From assembly GCA_000729835.1 (NCBI GenBank), contig JFHB01000017.1, forward strand, positions 1 to 64,000: a DNA stretch of 64,000 bases, given 5' to 3'. A program made the position numbers and the translations under genes. The notes below the pieces were generated by a model. It ran no database searches and had not been told where the DNA came from. It saw only the letters and a program-made list of their open reading frames with translations. Positions 45,335 to 56,748 of this stretch are shown here, one piece after another (within the stretch, counting starts at the first letter, position 1; each line of letters begins with the position of its first letter). The stretch is from Atkinsonella hypoxylon. Taxonomy: Eukaryota; Ascomycota; Sordariomycetes; Hypocreales; Clavicipitaceae.

Positions 45335-46013
45335 AAATTATTAGTTAGTTGTAGTAGGCTGTTAGTTCTCTCTAGAAAGTAAAGCTAAAGGACGTTCCTA
45401 GCAGCTTTAGGGAGAGTTTTGCCTAGAAGGCACTAGTCTTACGCTTAGTAGGCGTTTCTACTAGTTTACCTACAGCTAGCTTCTTAGTTAGCGTTTTTAC
45501 CTTAGTTAGCGTTAGCTTTACTGTAGAGGGTGTCTCTTATAGAATTAATAGAGAGAAATGCATTAAAGATAGATTAATTAGCATAAATTAAGCACTTCTT
45601 CTACATTAAATAGTGCTAAATTTATTACTAAAGAGGCTTTATACAGTAATAGGCTAGTTAGCTAAGCGTTCTAAGAAGTCTGCGCAAATATAGTTAATTT
45701 TGTGTTGTAAGCGTCTATTTTCTGCCTACAGTGTGTTAATATTGCTAGCAACCTTTAGTAGGGTTTTATTTTTATTAATAATATTATTAACACCTTTATT
45801 AAATTAACTTATGCTATCTAGTTAGTTGTATATACTGCAGATAGCAGTCCACAATTCGTTAAACTGCTTGTTGGATAGACCTCCTTTAGCCTCTATTCCA
45901 ACCTAGTCAATCTTTTCATTTAACTTGTTAATTTTAGTAACGTAGAGGTTAAGTTGCTCCTGCACAGCGTTGCTACCTATAGGAGTGTCCTTAAGGTAGG
46001 CTTTAATTATTTC
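45335..46013 (-). pseudogene. Unrecognised RIP-degraded frame, C-terminal part (interrupted by Copia A)
   Basis: Minus-strand frame entered from the segment at 60043-61160 once Copia A and one ATTTC are removed; the phase is kept (KCKSNAK|EIIKAYLKDTP). It continues with NAVQEQLNLYVTKINKLNEK, NKQFNELWTAICSIYNQLDS and NINTLQAENRRLQHKINYI, a probable coiled coil. A Lys/Thr-rich tail follows (KLTLTKVKTLTKKLAVGKLV). Stops in frame are TAA/TAG where Gln fits. I do not recognise the family. It does not resemble Copia or Gypsy Pol, nor any tyrosine recombinase or DDE motif I can see. Confidence 0.5.
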
Positions 46014-46717
46014 TGTTAAAAATAAGCTACCCTATATAGCCTATTTTTATGCTTGCTAGTTGCCTGTTAGTTGCTCTATCACGTGACCCTAACTAGGTCT
46101 TGTTACGTTGATTTTTGGTAGAGATATCGCTGTTACTAGATGCGAAACATCTAGAATCGACTAAGGCAAAGTTGCCTAACCTATAGTTAACTTTAACTGC
46201 GATTTTCTCCACAACTAGCAATAGTAGAAATTCAAGAAGTATACCATTTAAAAGCTAAGAATTAGGGCTATTTAATGGTATAATTGTTGGATAGAGTTGC
46301 TTATAAGAGTTACTTGTTATTAGTGGAATTTGTTAAATTATATATATAGGTTTCTCGTTTGTATAGCTGTAAGTTGATTTTTTTGTTTTTATATAGTAAA
46401 TCTTTTTGCAGAAATTATAAAGTAGCCTACAAGCCCCTTCTAGCAACTACAGCCCGCTAATATAGTTAAAGGGTCTATAAAGGACTAGAAAGATTCAAGA
46501 TCCTACCCTTACTGTTTATTACAGCGCTCTCAATATAAAGATACTACTATTACAGTTATCTATTGCCTCTACGTAATCTATACTATACACTACAGCTTAA
46601 TTTAGGCCGCTGCTGCTTCTACTACGTAATAATTGCTAGGAGCAATTACAGGTGCTAAATCTAAGAAACCACTACCCTCTTAGATATCTAGTCCTATAAT
46701 CCCTATTATTTTCAATA
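46014..46717 (+). repeat. 5' LTR of Copia element A
   Basis: 704 bp, same length as the 3' LTR. Differences between the two are mostly C/T and G/A transitions (for example GAATCGACTAAG against GAATTAACTAAG), as expected for RIP acting after insertion. Confidence 0.92.
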
Positions 46718-47667
46718 GGTTATAAGCCCGGAAGACCTATCTGCAAGCTGTTAGCCCGCTGAAATCTACTATTGTGTACTGTATTACCTACTAGAAGCTA
46801 TATTAAGACCTGCGCTAGCAGCTATTGCTGCTATTAGTAGCTTACTAGAAGCTATTAATACTTGCTGCACACACATTGCCAGCCACTATACTAGTGTTTT
46901 CATTCTGCCCACCCTATACCTCCTGCACTAGTCCTATACACCCTGTATATACACACTTTTGAAGCTATTCTTAATAGCTAGGTTCTATTGTTGCGCAACA
47001 TCAAAATATACATATCTGCACACATTACATTTGCACTGCAAATCGTTTTATTAGGCACTGCCTAATTAATTATTTCTATTAAGAAATAAGCTTAGCGCTG
47101 CACTGCATCGCTCGTTGTTGTTATATCGTGCACCCTATACACCTCTGTTAGTAGCTATACTACAATTTGTAGTGCACGCTTAACAGCTCTTGTTGCGGAT
47201 ATTCCTGTGTTTTCGGTTGCAGAATTAATTTGTGTAGTAATCCTACTAGTCGGGATTTTGAAGTAGGAATTAGCTAGATATCCCTAAATTAGCTATGCCT
47301 AGGTCTCCACTAATTTATTAGAACCTAATTAGAGAAGAATCTCCTGAATTTTTTAGCTAAAAATAGCTAGAACCTATGTTTTATGCCCCTCGCGACCGCT
47401 TATCAATCTAGTCTGCTATACAAATTATATGTGCATATAGATCGCAATATAACGCAGCCTTTAGAGCCCGTTATACCTATTACGAAAGAAATTGGAGAAA
47501 AATCTTAGTATAATTTCTAAAGATATAGGGCACTTCCAGGCCTATAATAGAGCAATCTATTGATATCTAGTAGAAGTTATTACTGTTATTTACTACTATT
47601 TCCACTGTAATTTAGCTATAATTAGCTATAAAAGAGCGTTAAATTAGCTACTTTTTAAACCCTTAAA
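46718..47667 (+). other. Leader of Copia element A
   Basis: Begins with the primer-binding-site-like GGTTATAAGCCCGG immediately after the LTR. The remaining 930 bp have no open frame and match the leader of the right-hand family copy (62279-63211) over most of their length, showing the long leader is a family character. Confidence 0.7.
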
Positions 47668-50549
47668 ATAGCACTAAAAGGAATAGGCAAGGGAAAGAGC
47701 ACAAGCTCTAAACAGGATAGTGGTTCTAGTACACTAGCTACAGCTGCTACTAGCTTTCCTAGTCCAGTAAGGTCCCTCCCTTAGCCAGTAGATTCCTCTT
47801 CTAATAAAGAAGATTATACAGCTAAGAAGGCTCTAAAGGAAGCTAGATTAGCTTCTAAAAGAGTAGTATAAGTCTATAATGTGCAAGCTAATCTAAAAGC
47901 TTAAATAGATAAGCAACAAGAGACCTTAAATAGATTTATTAGGTATAGTAAAGCAAAATAAAGCCAAAATAAAGGTAATATAGCTGATTTACTAAGTAAA
48001 TTAGATACTATAATTACATCTATAGGTAATCTCTCTATAGGGTCTCTCTCTAAGGTAGTAGATCCTGTTACTTCTAAAAGAGCTTCTAAAGTCTCTTTTA
48101 AAGTCCCTAAACCTTCTAGTTCCTCTAATAGTGCTACTTTTCTGCCTGCTTTTAATGAAGGCACTATAAAAGAGTTAAATAAGAAGGTCTACTTAATTCT
48201 AGAGGCTGCTAAGCTAAAAGGCCCTAAAAATTTTGAATAGTAGAAGTAAGCTTTAACTATTTAATTTAGGGCACTAGGATTCCCTTAATTTATTAATAAT
48301 TCTAGTATAGCTAGTACGTTAGTAGATTTAGAGCAAGCTATTATCCTTATAATTATAAGAGATAGTTGCTAATCTAGACCTTAAGCTGCTATAAGCTGGC
48401 ATAAGTCCCCTGTAGATGCCTATAACGTTCTAGTTAGGCAGTATTTGTAGAGTGCTAAAATACAACGTAGTACGCTATATACTAGTTATTACAACTTATT
48501 GTTTTTAAACTATAAGGGATCTTTAGAGGCCTTTAATGCTGAATTTAATAATTTACTAGCTAGATTACAGCTCTATAGTGTAGCTATCGATCCTATTAAC
48601 TAGGTAAATCATTATATTAATGCTTTAAAGAAGACCTTCCCTAGCTAGGCTGAAAGGCAGCAATATTCTATTAGAGCTGCTAGAGCACAAGGTCTATCTG
48701 TAAAAATGCTGAATTTACAGTTCCTTATAGCTAATTTATTAGAAGAACAAAGAGATAAAAGCTCCTCTATATCTAAGGCTCTTAGTTATAAAGCTTCTAA
48801 TTCTAATAGTTCTAATAATAAGGCTAATTAAGGAAAGAATCCTCCTAATTAGAAGAAGAATTCTGATTCTAATTCTAACGATTCTAATGCCTCTAAAGAA
48901 AAAGATTAAGATAAAGCCTCTAAGAATAAGAAGAAGTAGAAGGGTTAAAGAAGAAGTAATAAAAACTCTAGGAATAAGGATGGAGAAGCTGCTTTTGCTA
49001 TAGGTTGTTATAACCTATCTACTAGCAACTAGGATACTATAGAATCTGATAATTCTAGCAGTTCTAGTAGTGATAATTCTTACGATTCAGATACAGAATC
49101 TACTACTAGTGATACTAGTACTACTAGTAATAATACCCCTTCTTTTAATTACTCTAACGGAATAATTAAAAACTCCCTATTATACAATATAGGTTCTACC
49201 TGTTATATAGTTAACAATAAGGCATTTTTTAGGACTTTTAAGCCTATAAAAAAGGGTAAAACCGCGCCTATTGCTACTGGAGGAGGTCCTATTTATCCTA
49301 AAGGACAGGGAACTGCTGTATTCTAGGTACTAGTTAGTATAAATCCAGCTAAATATAGGCCTTTAGCTCTAAAGGATGCTCTATATTGCCTAGGTTTAGA
49401 TACTAACCTAATTAGTAGTCTAAAGCACTATTTAACAGGGGGCACTCTCCTTAGAAATTAGCTATTTCTAGCTAATAGAAGCTGCTGTAGGCTTCTAAAT
49501 CCCAAAAAGTATAGTTTCTTCTTACAGCTTAAGGGGCAAGAGACCCCTAGAGTGTGTAAAAACCACGCAAATCTCTCTTATATAGGATTTAGTAGTTATA
49601 ATAGCAATTATAATACTAGTTATTCTATAGAGGTTTAAATCCCTTAACAGTTTAGTTTTAATCCTAAGGAATATAGCCGAATTGAGGAATTATCTGATTT
49701 TAAAGAAGAAGAAGATAATACTAATAACAATGCTATAGAGCTATTAGCCCTAGTTCCTAAACGGGCTCCTAGTTAGATTCCTTCTAATAACGGGGATTTA
49801 GAAGGTCTAAATCCTAAGTTGCTGGATATTAGAGGAAGTGGCCGTCTAGATCCCTTAAACGAGGCCCGTAGTTCTTAAGAGATCTAGCAAGATAGGGAGC
49901 AACAGGAAGCTAGCTCTAATGATAATTCTAGTAGTAATTCTCCTACTACTGCTTCTTCTTCCTATAAGAAGCTCCTAGAATTAGCTGCTACTTAGCACGT
50001 TAGATTAGGGCATATAGGACTCCCTTTACTAAAGAAGACTGCTTCTATTACTAAAGGTATTCCTAATTTTACAAAAATTAAGGAAAAGGATTTTAACTGC
50101 CTAGCTTACAACTAAGCTAAAGCTGTTAGAAGACCTAGCAAGCATGCTATTCCTAACCCCCCTAGATGTTTAGATATTATAGAGGGAGATACCGTTAAAA
50201 TAGAGCCTATACCGCACAATAAGAGGCCTCTAGTTCTTTTTCTAATTAATAGAAAATTACGGTATAAGTGGTCTTTTAATCTAGCTAATAAAGAGGGTTC
50301 TACTCTTTATAGCTGTATTAGAAGCTTCTTTAAGGAATTAAAAAACTAGTATAACTGCTACCCTAAACACCTTCACTTTAATAGTAGTACAGAAATCGAT
50401 ACTAGGTTGCAAGCTTAGCTATCTTCTAAGGGTATTTGCTTTAGTACCTCTTGCCCCTATATTTATAAACAGAATAGGCTAATAGAGAGAGCTATAAGGG
50501 TACTTCTAGACCGTTTGCGTGCTACCCTACAGTGGTCACAATTACCTCT
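47668..50549 (+). pseudogene. Copia A gag-pol, 5' part (Gag, protease, integrase N-terminus)
   Basis: RIP-degraded reading frame starting at ATA (47668, probably a mutated ATG) with a Ser/Lys-rich start. Gag includes KQQETLNRFIRYSKAKQSQN, NIADLLSKLDTIITSIGNLS, a helical capsid-like part (SAKIQRSTLYTSYYNLLFLN, GSLEAFNAEFNNLLARLQLY) and a Lys/Asn/Ser-rich tail. A protease-like GSTCYIVNNKAFF is near 49190-49235; the Asp of its D(S/T)G appears changed to Asn. A pre-integrase segment (HVRLGHIGLPLLKKT) is at about 49990-50040. Integrase follows (IEGDTVKIEPIPHNKRPLVL) up to LQWSQLPLY, where element B intervenes. Stops are TAA/TAG at expected Gln/Trp positions; expected Cys in the zinc motif is changed to Tyr (NCLAYN). 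Confidence 0.85.
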
Positions 50550-50554
50550 GTATC

Positions 50555-51080
50555 TGTCAAAAGTAGCTTCAACACTAGTGCCAAAAGTGGCCTTAACACC
50601 AGCGATACCAACATCGCTAGCTTTATGCAACATCAGCTCTAACAGCTGTTACTAGCACAACTACTCCAACAGTAGCACAACAAAGGAACTTAGTTACAAC
50701 AACTAAGTGTAGGAAACAAGTAGGTGTAGTGGACCAGGATAGAATACAATAGGGGTTATCTAGTTTATTATCTTTCCTTTGTTATAGAGCTCTACACACA
50801 CCAATATTAGCCCCTCTTATAGAGGCAGTGCAATAGATCACTTAGTATCTCTTAGAATTCTCTTGCTCTATAAGCTGCAGGATTTTTAGGTATTTAGCTA
50901 TCCCTCTTCTTGTTTTTCCCTCTCTTCTTCTCTTTCTTTCTCTCTTAGAATTAGCTATATATAGGCTGCTTCCTCCCTCCTAAGTTAGAGGAATTAAGTA
51001 AGCAATTTACACTCTTCTACACACTAGAAGCTTCTTTATCTTCTCTCTCTTCTGTTATCTCTTCTATCTACTTCTTAATA
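50555..51080 (+). repeat. 5' LTR of Copia element B
   Basis: 526 bp, matching the 3' LTR in length and sequence apart from transitions (for example GGATTTTTAGGTATTTAGC against GGATTTTCGGGTATCTAGC). It contains the tract CTTTCCTTTGTTATAGAGCT and a TATATATAGG box near 50960. Confidence 0.92.
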
Positions 51081-51253
51081 GTTATAAGCCTAGTTTGCTC
51101 TTCTTTAGTATCTTTACCTTTTTAATAACTCTATTATCTTCTTTAGCTCCCTAAAGCTATTTACATTATTCTGTTATTATAAATACCTAGTATCTTTAAT
51201 AACACTCTTTTTATTATACAGTTACGTGCTTTACACTATATTACGTAATTTCC

Positions 51254-51360
51254 CTGTTATTAACAACAATAATATCTTTTCTTGTTATTAACAACAATAA
51301 TATCTTTTTTCGTTATTAACAACAATAATATCTTTCTTGTTATTTACTACAATAACAACC
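51254..51360. repeat. Tandem repeat of about 30 bp, three to four units
   Basis: The unit GTTATTAACAACAATAATAT followed by CTTTT..CTT occurs three times almost perfectly and a fourth time in shortened, diverged form (GTTATTTACTACAATAACAA). It lies in the leader of element B, directly before the telomeric hexamers. Confidence 0.8.
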
Positions 51361-51384
51361 TCTTTAATATTAATTATATAATAT

Positions 51385-51410
51385 TAACCCTAACCCTAAC
51401 CCTAACCCTA
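51385..51410. repeat. Interstitial telomeric repeat, (CCCTAA)4
   Basis: Four consecutive CCCTAA units (the TTAGGG telomere repeat of filamentous fungi, complementary strand), bounded by TATTAA and GAGGGTTAG. The GGGTTAG that follows makes a short head-to-head arrangement with the array. It lies inside the leader of retrotransposon B, not at a chromosome end: 12.6 kb of further sequence follows. Confidence 0.9.
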
Positions 51411-51849
51411 GAGGGTTAGTAGAAGGAGTTAGTTATTAACCCTTTTAAAGAGATAACACTTACAACAATTTAATAATAAGTTAAGTAGTTACACTACTAA
51501 AAGCGCCCTAATTTTTACTATAGATTTTGCTCTAATTTAAAATCTAACTTCTATTCTAAATTTATCTTTAAAAATAGAATATTTCCCTTAAATTAACTTC
51601 TTAATTTTCTTTTAGCATTAGTTTTAAATCTAACAGTAAAGTATAACATTAATTTTTAGTCTTAAATTTACACTAAATTTAACAACAAATTCTACAGTGA
51701 ATTCAACCCTAATCACAAAACGGATTTCTACTATAGATTTATTATTAATTAATCTACTAGATTTTCACTATAGATTTCACTATAGAGCTTAGATTAACAG
51801 CTTAATACTAACTTTATACAGTAAGAGACTGGAATTATTAGATTTTAGT

Positions 51850-54800
51850 TATTGAAAAATATGCAACAAACGAAGGAGTCTAGAACTACTTAGATCCAGC
51901 AAATAACAATAAAGAGGAACTAACTAAGCTACAAGAACTAATACCTAAGGATATTAACAAAAAGGTTACTATAGTAGGAGATTTAAATAACTATAAATTC
52001 TCTATTCTATAGTTCCTCTATATATAATATTAAATAAAGATCTAGGACTACTACAACTAGAAGAAGGCCCTTAACAGCATCTAACAATAGATAGTTAAAA
52101 CAGTTAGTAACTACTATAAAACTATTAGCTACAAGCATAATATTGCTAAGTAGATCCTTCTTCTTTAACAACAATTAAAGCTAATATCTTAGGATAATAA
52201 AAAAGAAGTACTCTCTTAATATAAAGCTATATTAAAGAGCCCTTCTAGAACTAAGATAAAGGAATTTATTACTTCCTACAAGAAGGTACTCTTAGAAGCG
52301 TAGTAAATTAATCTTCTAGATACCTATAATCTTTAGCTAACTTTAGACTTCCTTAATGCTATTTAGCAAATTAACCCTTCCTTTTTAACCTATTAGCACA
52401 ATAGAATTAGAGATAAATCGATCTCTAATAAGCCTAATTAGAAGGAAAAGATACTAAATAGCCACTAAATTGCAGATCTTTTTAAAAGCTAAATAAAGGC
52501 TAATAACAACAGATCCTTTGCTAGCTTCTAGGACTAGAAAACTCCTTCTTCTTTAAAACAGCTAAATCTACTAAATTCGAATTTAAATTCGAATTCGAAT
52601 CCTATATACATCTGTAAAAAGCCTTATAAGTATAATAAGTGTTATTACTTAGTGAGCAATAATAGACTAAAAGACTAGAAACCTAACGAGAAGACTATTA
52701 AATCTATTTAACAAAAACTTAAGAACAATAAGTCTATAAAGAAGGTAATATACACATTAAAAAGAGATAACCTATCTATTAGCAACGATGTTCTTCTTAA
52801 GGGATCCTCTTCTTCTTCTTCCTTAAATCTAGTTATTAGTTCTGCCTTTGCTAATCTATCTTCTTCTTTTAGCAATTCTAATACCCCTTATCCTCTAAGG
52901 GACTCCTAGATTCTCGATTCTAGCTCTAACATCTATATAACTAATAACCTAGATAGGTTATTAGATTATAAGGAAGCTACTACAACACAATAGATCTTTG
53001 CTAGAGATTTAAGCCTTTCTATTCTAGGATATAGCTGCGTTCTTGTTAGAACCAATAAAGGACTCTTCTAACTTCAACAGGTTGCCTTTGTTCCTACATT
53101 CTACACTAATGTAGTAAGCCTAGATAAGCTTCTACAAGCTGGATATAACTAGAATCTAAAAACAGGTTAGGTTACAAAAGACTTAAGCAACCTCTTCTAA
53201 ACAACAAGGAATTATAGGCAACTAACTATTAAATTCAATAAAATTAACAATTAACCTAATAGTTCCTTTTTAACTTCCTTAGCTTCAGCAGACCTATAGC
53301 ATTAACGATTAGGGCATTCTAACAAGGAAGCTCTTAAACACCTAATAGAAGCAACTATAGAAGCTAAGGTTACTGGATTTATAAAAATCGAATGTAAAGC
53401 TTGTTCTTTTTTAAAGGCAACTAAGAAAATTAACAGGGAACCTCCTCTAGGCTCTAGTTCTAGGCCCTTCTAGAAAGTCTTTATTAATATCTTTAAGCTA
53501 GAATAAGGATATAATAGTTCTAATTTAGCTCTTCTAATTAAGGATAATTTTATAAAGATAATTACGTATTATCCTTTGTTTTCTTTAACTTAATAAGAGT
53601 TAGTCTTAAAGCTTAAAGTCTTTAACAACTATATAAAGAGACAGTAGCAACTAAATATCTATATTATCTATTAAGATAACGAAAGAGGTCTTTAATAAGA
53701 CTATATAACCTAGATCTAGCAATAAGGAATTAAAGATAAGCTAACAGCACTATATACTTTAGCCTAAAACAGTTAAGCTAAAAAATTAGGGGGTATAATA
53801 GCTACTAAAGCTAGGACCTTACAGCTTTCCTTAAATTTACCTTCTAAATTATAGCCTAAACTCTAGAAAACAGCAACGTTCTTATACAATAGAACCCCTT
53901 AATAAAGTATAGATTAGAAGACCTCTTTTTAGGTATTCTACACTTAGCTTTCTAAAAACAATAAGGATACTAGATATTCTAGCTTCCTTAAGCTAGATAT
54001 CTCTTTCCTTAAAGCCTTTAGTTGTAGAGCTTATTCTCTTACACTAGAAGCTCTTAAGAACACAGCTAAACGAGAACTTAAGACTTCACCCTATATAGAG
54101 ATTAGTTACCTAGTTAGTTATAATTCCTTAAACATCTTCTGCATCTAGATTCTAACGAAAAACAAGATTAGAAGAGTAAGAGACATTACTTTTAACGAAT
54201 CTTCCTTCTACAACCTACACAAAAAGCAACCTATTCAGTAAGAACAAGAGGTTTAAATCTAGCTTCTAGTATATATTAAATCAACCTTTAACGAATTTAA
54301 AGACTTCTAACTAACTACACTTATAGAAGTGCAGCTTCCACCTGTTTTAAACCCAGAAGAATACTAAGACTTCACTTCCTCTATAGAACCCTCTATAGAT
54401 AAGGAATCTCTTTAACAACAGGAACCTTCCCAGTTACTAATACTAAGTCTAGAGCCTTAGTCTCTTCTATAACTAACCAACCCTTGTAGGTTAGCTAGAC
54501 TAGCTACCTATAATTCTTCTAACTTCGCCTTTGCTAGTAGCTTCCTACTAGGCATAAAGGAAAGACTTTATTAATAAAGTCTTCCCCCTAAACCTAGGAA
54601 CTAGAAAGAGCTACAACAGCACTAATTCGTTAACAAGTTTAAAGAGGCAGCAACAAAGGAATTTAACAATAACTAGGAAAAGGAAACCTTTTAACTAACA
54701 CTAGTTATAGATCTTTCTACTAAATATAAGCTAATTTCTCTTACTTAGGTCTTTAAGTATAAATTCAATAAGCACAGATACCTTACTCAATTTAAAGCTA

Positions 54801-56190
54801 GAATCTATATAAGAGAAGACCTTCAACCTATAAGCTTAAAAGAGACTTATACAGCAACCCTTACAGCTAGATCCTTTTAAATCCTTATAGCAATTCTAAC
54901 TAAATTCAACCTTAATTCTATCTAAATAGACGCTGTTTCTGCCTTTACTAATAGTCTTTAAGATAAAACTATTTACATTAATTATCCTAATAGATTCAAA
55001 AAACTAGAATAGGCTTTGTTGCTTCTTAGGGCTCTATATAGCCTAAGAAGGTCCCCCTATCTCTAGCAGAAAGATCTCTCTTTAACTCTTTAAAGACTAT
55101 AACTATAGGTAGTTACAGAAGACCCTTGCATTATAATTTTAGATACAGTAGTTATCTTCTACTTTATAGATAATATTGTACTTATCTTCCAATCTAAAAA
55201 CAGAGATAAAGCATAAGGAATTACATAAGGACTTTAAGACAGTTACAAAATAAAGATCCTAGGGGATTTAAAGTAGTTTCTTAGAATTTAAATTATCTGC
55301 AATTAAAAGCTTTAAAAGACCTAGCTTTTACAAGACTCTTATATAGAGAAAATTGCTAACAAATTCCTCTCTAGAAAGATACTAAAGAAAACCTACCTAA
55401 TTCTAGAACAATAACTTAAAAGGAACCAGCAATAAGCCTCTTCTTAATAGATATACTAGTATTAGAAGCTTGTTAGTTCTATTAACTACCCTTCTACAAT
55501 AATAAGGCTAAATATAGCTCTTGCTGTATCTAGACTCTCTAAGCACCTTTAGAATCCCTCTAAATATCACTATAAAGTAGCTGTAGGAGTAGTTATTTAC
55601 CTCTTTCTCACTCGATTTCTTGCTATTTAATTCTCTAATAGCAACTAACAAAAGCTTATAGTAGCTTCTAATGCTGCCTACGCTAACAATAAAGAAACCT
55701 ATAAATTGTTATAAGGCTCTTTCTTTAGTCTCTTTAGTAGAGCAATTAGTTAGCAAGCAACTAAGCAACCTACAGTTACAACTTCCTCTACAGAAGTAGA
55801 GCTTCTAGCTCTTTCTATAACAGCAAAAGACTTAATCTCTATATTTAGGCTTCTTAACTAATTAGGTCTTAAGCTAGATATTAGCAACTAACCCCCTGTT
55901 ATCTAATGCAATAACCTTTAGACAATTCGTCTTGTAACTCTTAATATTCCTTAAATTAAGACCGCTTTAAAACACGTTAATGTTTACAACTATTAGCTTC
56001 ATTAGGCCTATAAAGAAGGCCTCTTCTAGCTCTCTTATACACTAACAGCAGATATAGTTGCTAATAGACTTACTAAAGCTCTTATTAGTTAGAAATTTAT
56101 TACCTTCTGTAATTAACTTAGTCTTGTAGATATAGAAAGTCTTGTTAAGCTTAAAGAGCTTAAAGACTCTAAAGAGGAATAGATAGCTTG
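51850..56190 (+). pseudogene. Copia B gag-pol, RIP-degraded
   Basis: One frame can be followed with TAA/TAG read as Gln/Trp. Gag begins around IEKYATNEGV..NYLDPANN and has a Cys-containing end (CKKPYKYNKCYYL). A protease-like SSSNIYITNNLDRL lies near 52920-52965. The pre-integrase H..RLGHSNKEALKHL is at about 53295-53345, followed by CKACSFLKATKK. Integrase covers 53.4-54.1 kb. RT has IDAVSAFTNS (about 54927), LYSLRRSP and the catalytic box as YFIDNIVL (about 55160-55184; second Asp changed to Asn). RNase H has TSSTEVELLALSITAKDL (about 55781-55834), and KHVNVYNY follows near the end. The order integrase-RT-RNase H defines Ty1/Copia. No intact domain remains. Confidence 0.85.
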
Positions 56191-56217
56191 TTAACTAACA
56201 ACCTATCTAGGGGGGTA

Positions 56218-56743
56218 TATTAAAAGTAGCTTTAACACTAGTGCTAAAAGTGGCCTTAACACCAGCGATACTAACATCGCTAGCTTTATGCAACATCAGC
56301 TCCAACAGCTGTTACTAGCACAACTACTCCAACAGTAGCACAACAAAGGAACTTAGTTACAACAACTAAGTGTAGGAAATAAGTAGGTGTAGTAGACTAG
56401 GATAGAATACAACAGAGGTTATCTAGTCTGTTATCTTTCCTTTGTTATAGAGCTCTACACACACTAATATTAGCCCCTCTTATAGAGGCAGTGCAATAGA
56501 TCACTTAGTATCTCTCGGAATTCTCTCGCTCTACAAGCTGCAGGATTTTCGGGTATCTAGCTATCCCCCTTCTTGTTTTTCCCTCTCTTCTTCTCTTTCT
56601 TCCTCTCTTAGAATTAGCTATATATAGGCCGCTTCCTCCCTCCTAAGTTAGAGGAATTAAGCAAGCAATTCACACTCTTCTACACACTAGAAGCTTCTTC
56701 ATCTTCTCTCTCTTCTGTTATCTCTTCTATCCACTTCTTGATA
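56218..56743 (+). repeat. 3' LTR of Copia element B
   Basis: 526 bp, preceded by the purine tract AGGGGGG. It begins TATTAAAAGTAGC where the 5' copy has TGTCAAAAGTAGC; both differences are G-to-A or C-to-T. Confidence 0.92.
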
Positions 56744-56748
56744 GTATC

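Larger units (their letters stand above)
51081..51849 (+). other. Leader of Copia element B with satellite-like and telomeric repeats
   Basis: Starts with GTTATAAGCC (primer-site-like). It then carries a run of a roughly 30-bp tandem unit (51254-51360), four telomeric CCCTAA hexamers (51385-51410), and AT-rich sequence with repeated TAGATTT/AATTTA motifs. No reading frame is apparent before about 51850. Confidence 0.7.
50555..56743 (+). mobile_element. Copia element B: Ty1/Copia retrotransposon nested in the integrase of element A
   Basis: 6189-bp element with two 526-bp LTRs (50555-51080 and 56218-56743) and 5-bp target duplication GTATC (50550-50554 and 56744-56748). LTR ends TGTCAA / TTAATA at the 5' copy and TATTAA / TTGATA at the 3' copy agree, allowing for RIP, with an original TGTCAA..TTGACA inverted repeat. 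GTTATAAGCC follows the 5' LTR, and AGGGGGG lies next to the 3' LTR. The internal frame shows Gag, protease-like, integrase, RT and RNase H in Copia order, full of TAA/TAG. It has the same orientation as A but belongs to a different family by LTR and protein sequence. Confidence 0.92.

Noticed and set aside
51385..51410. Chromosome end at the telomeric hexamers
   Set aside because: More than 12 kb of further sequence follows and the array is inside an element with matching LTRs and target duplications, so it is interstitial.
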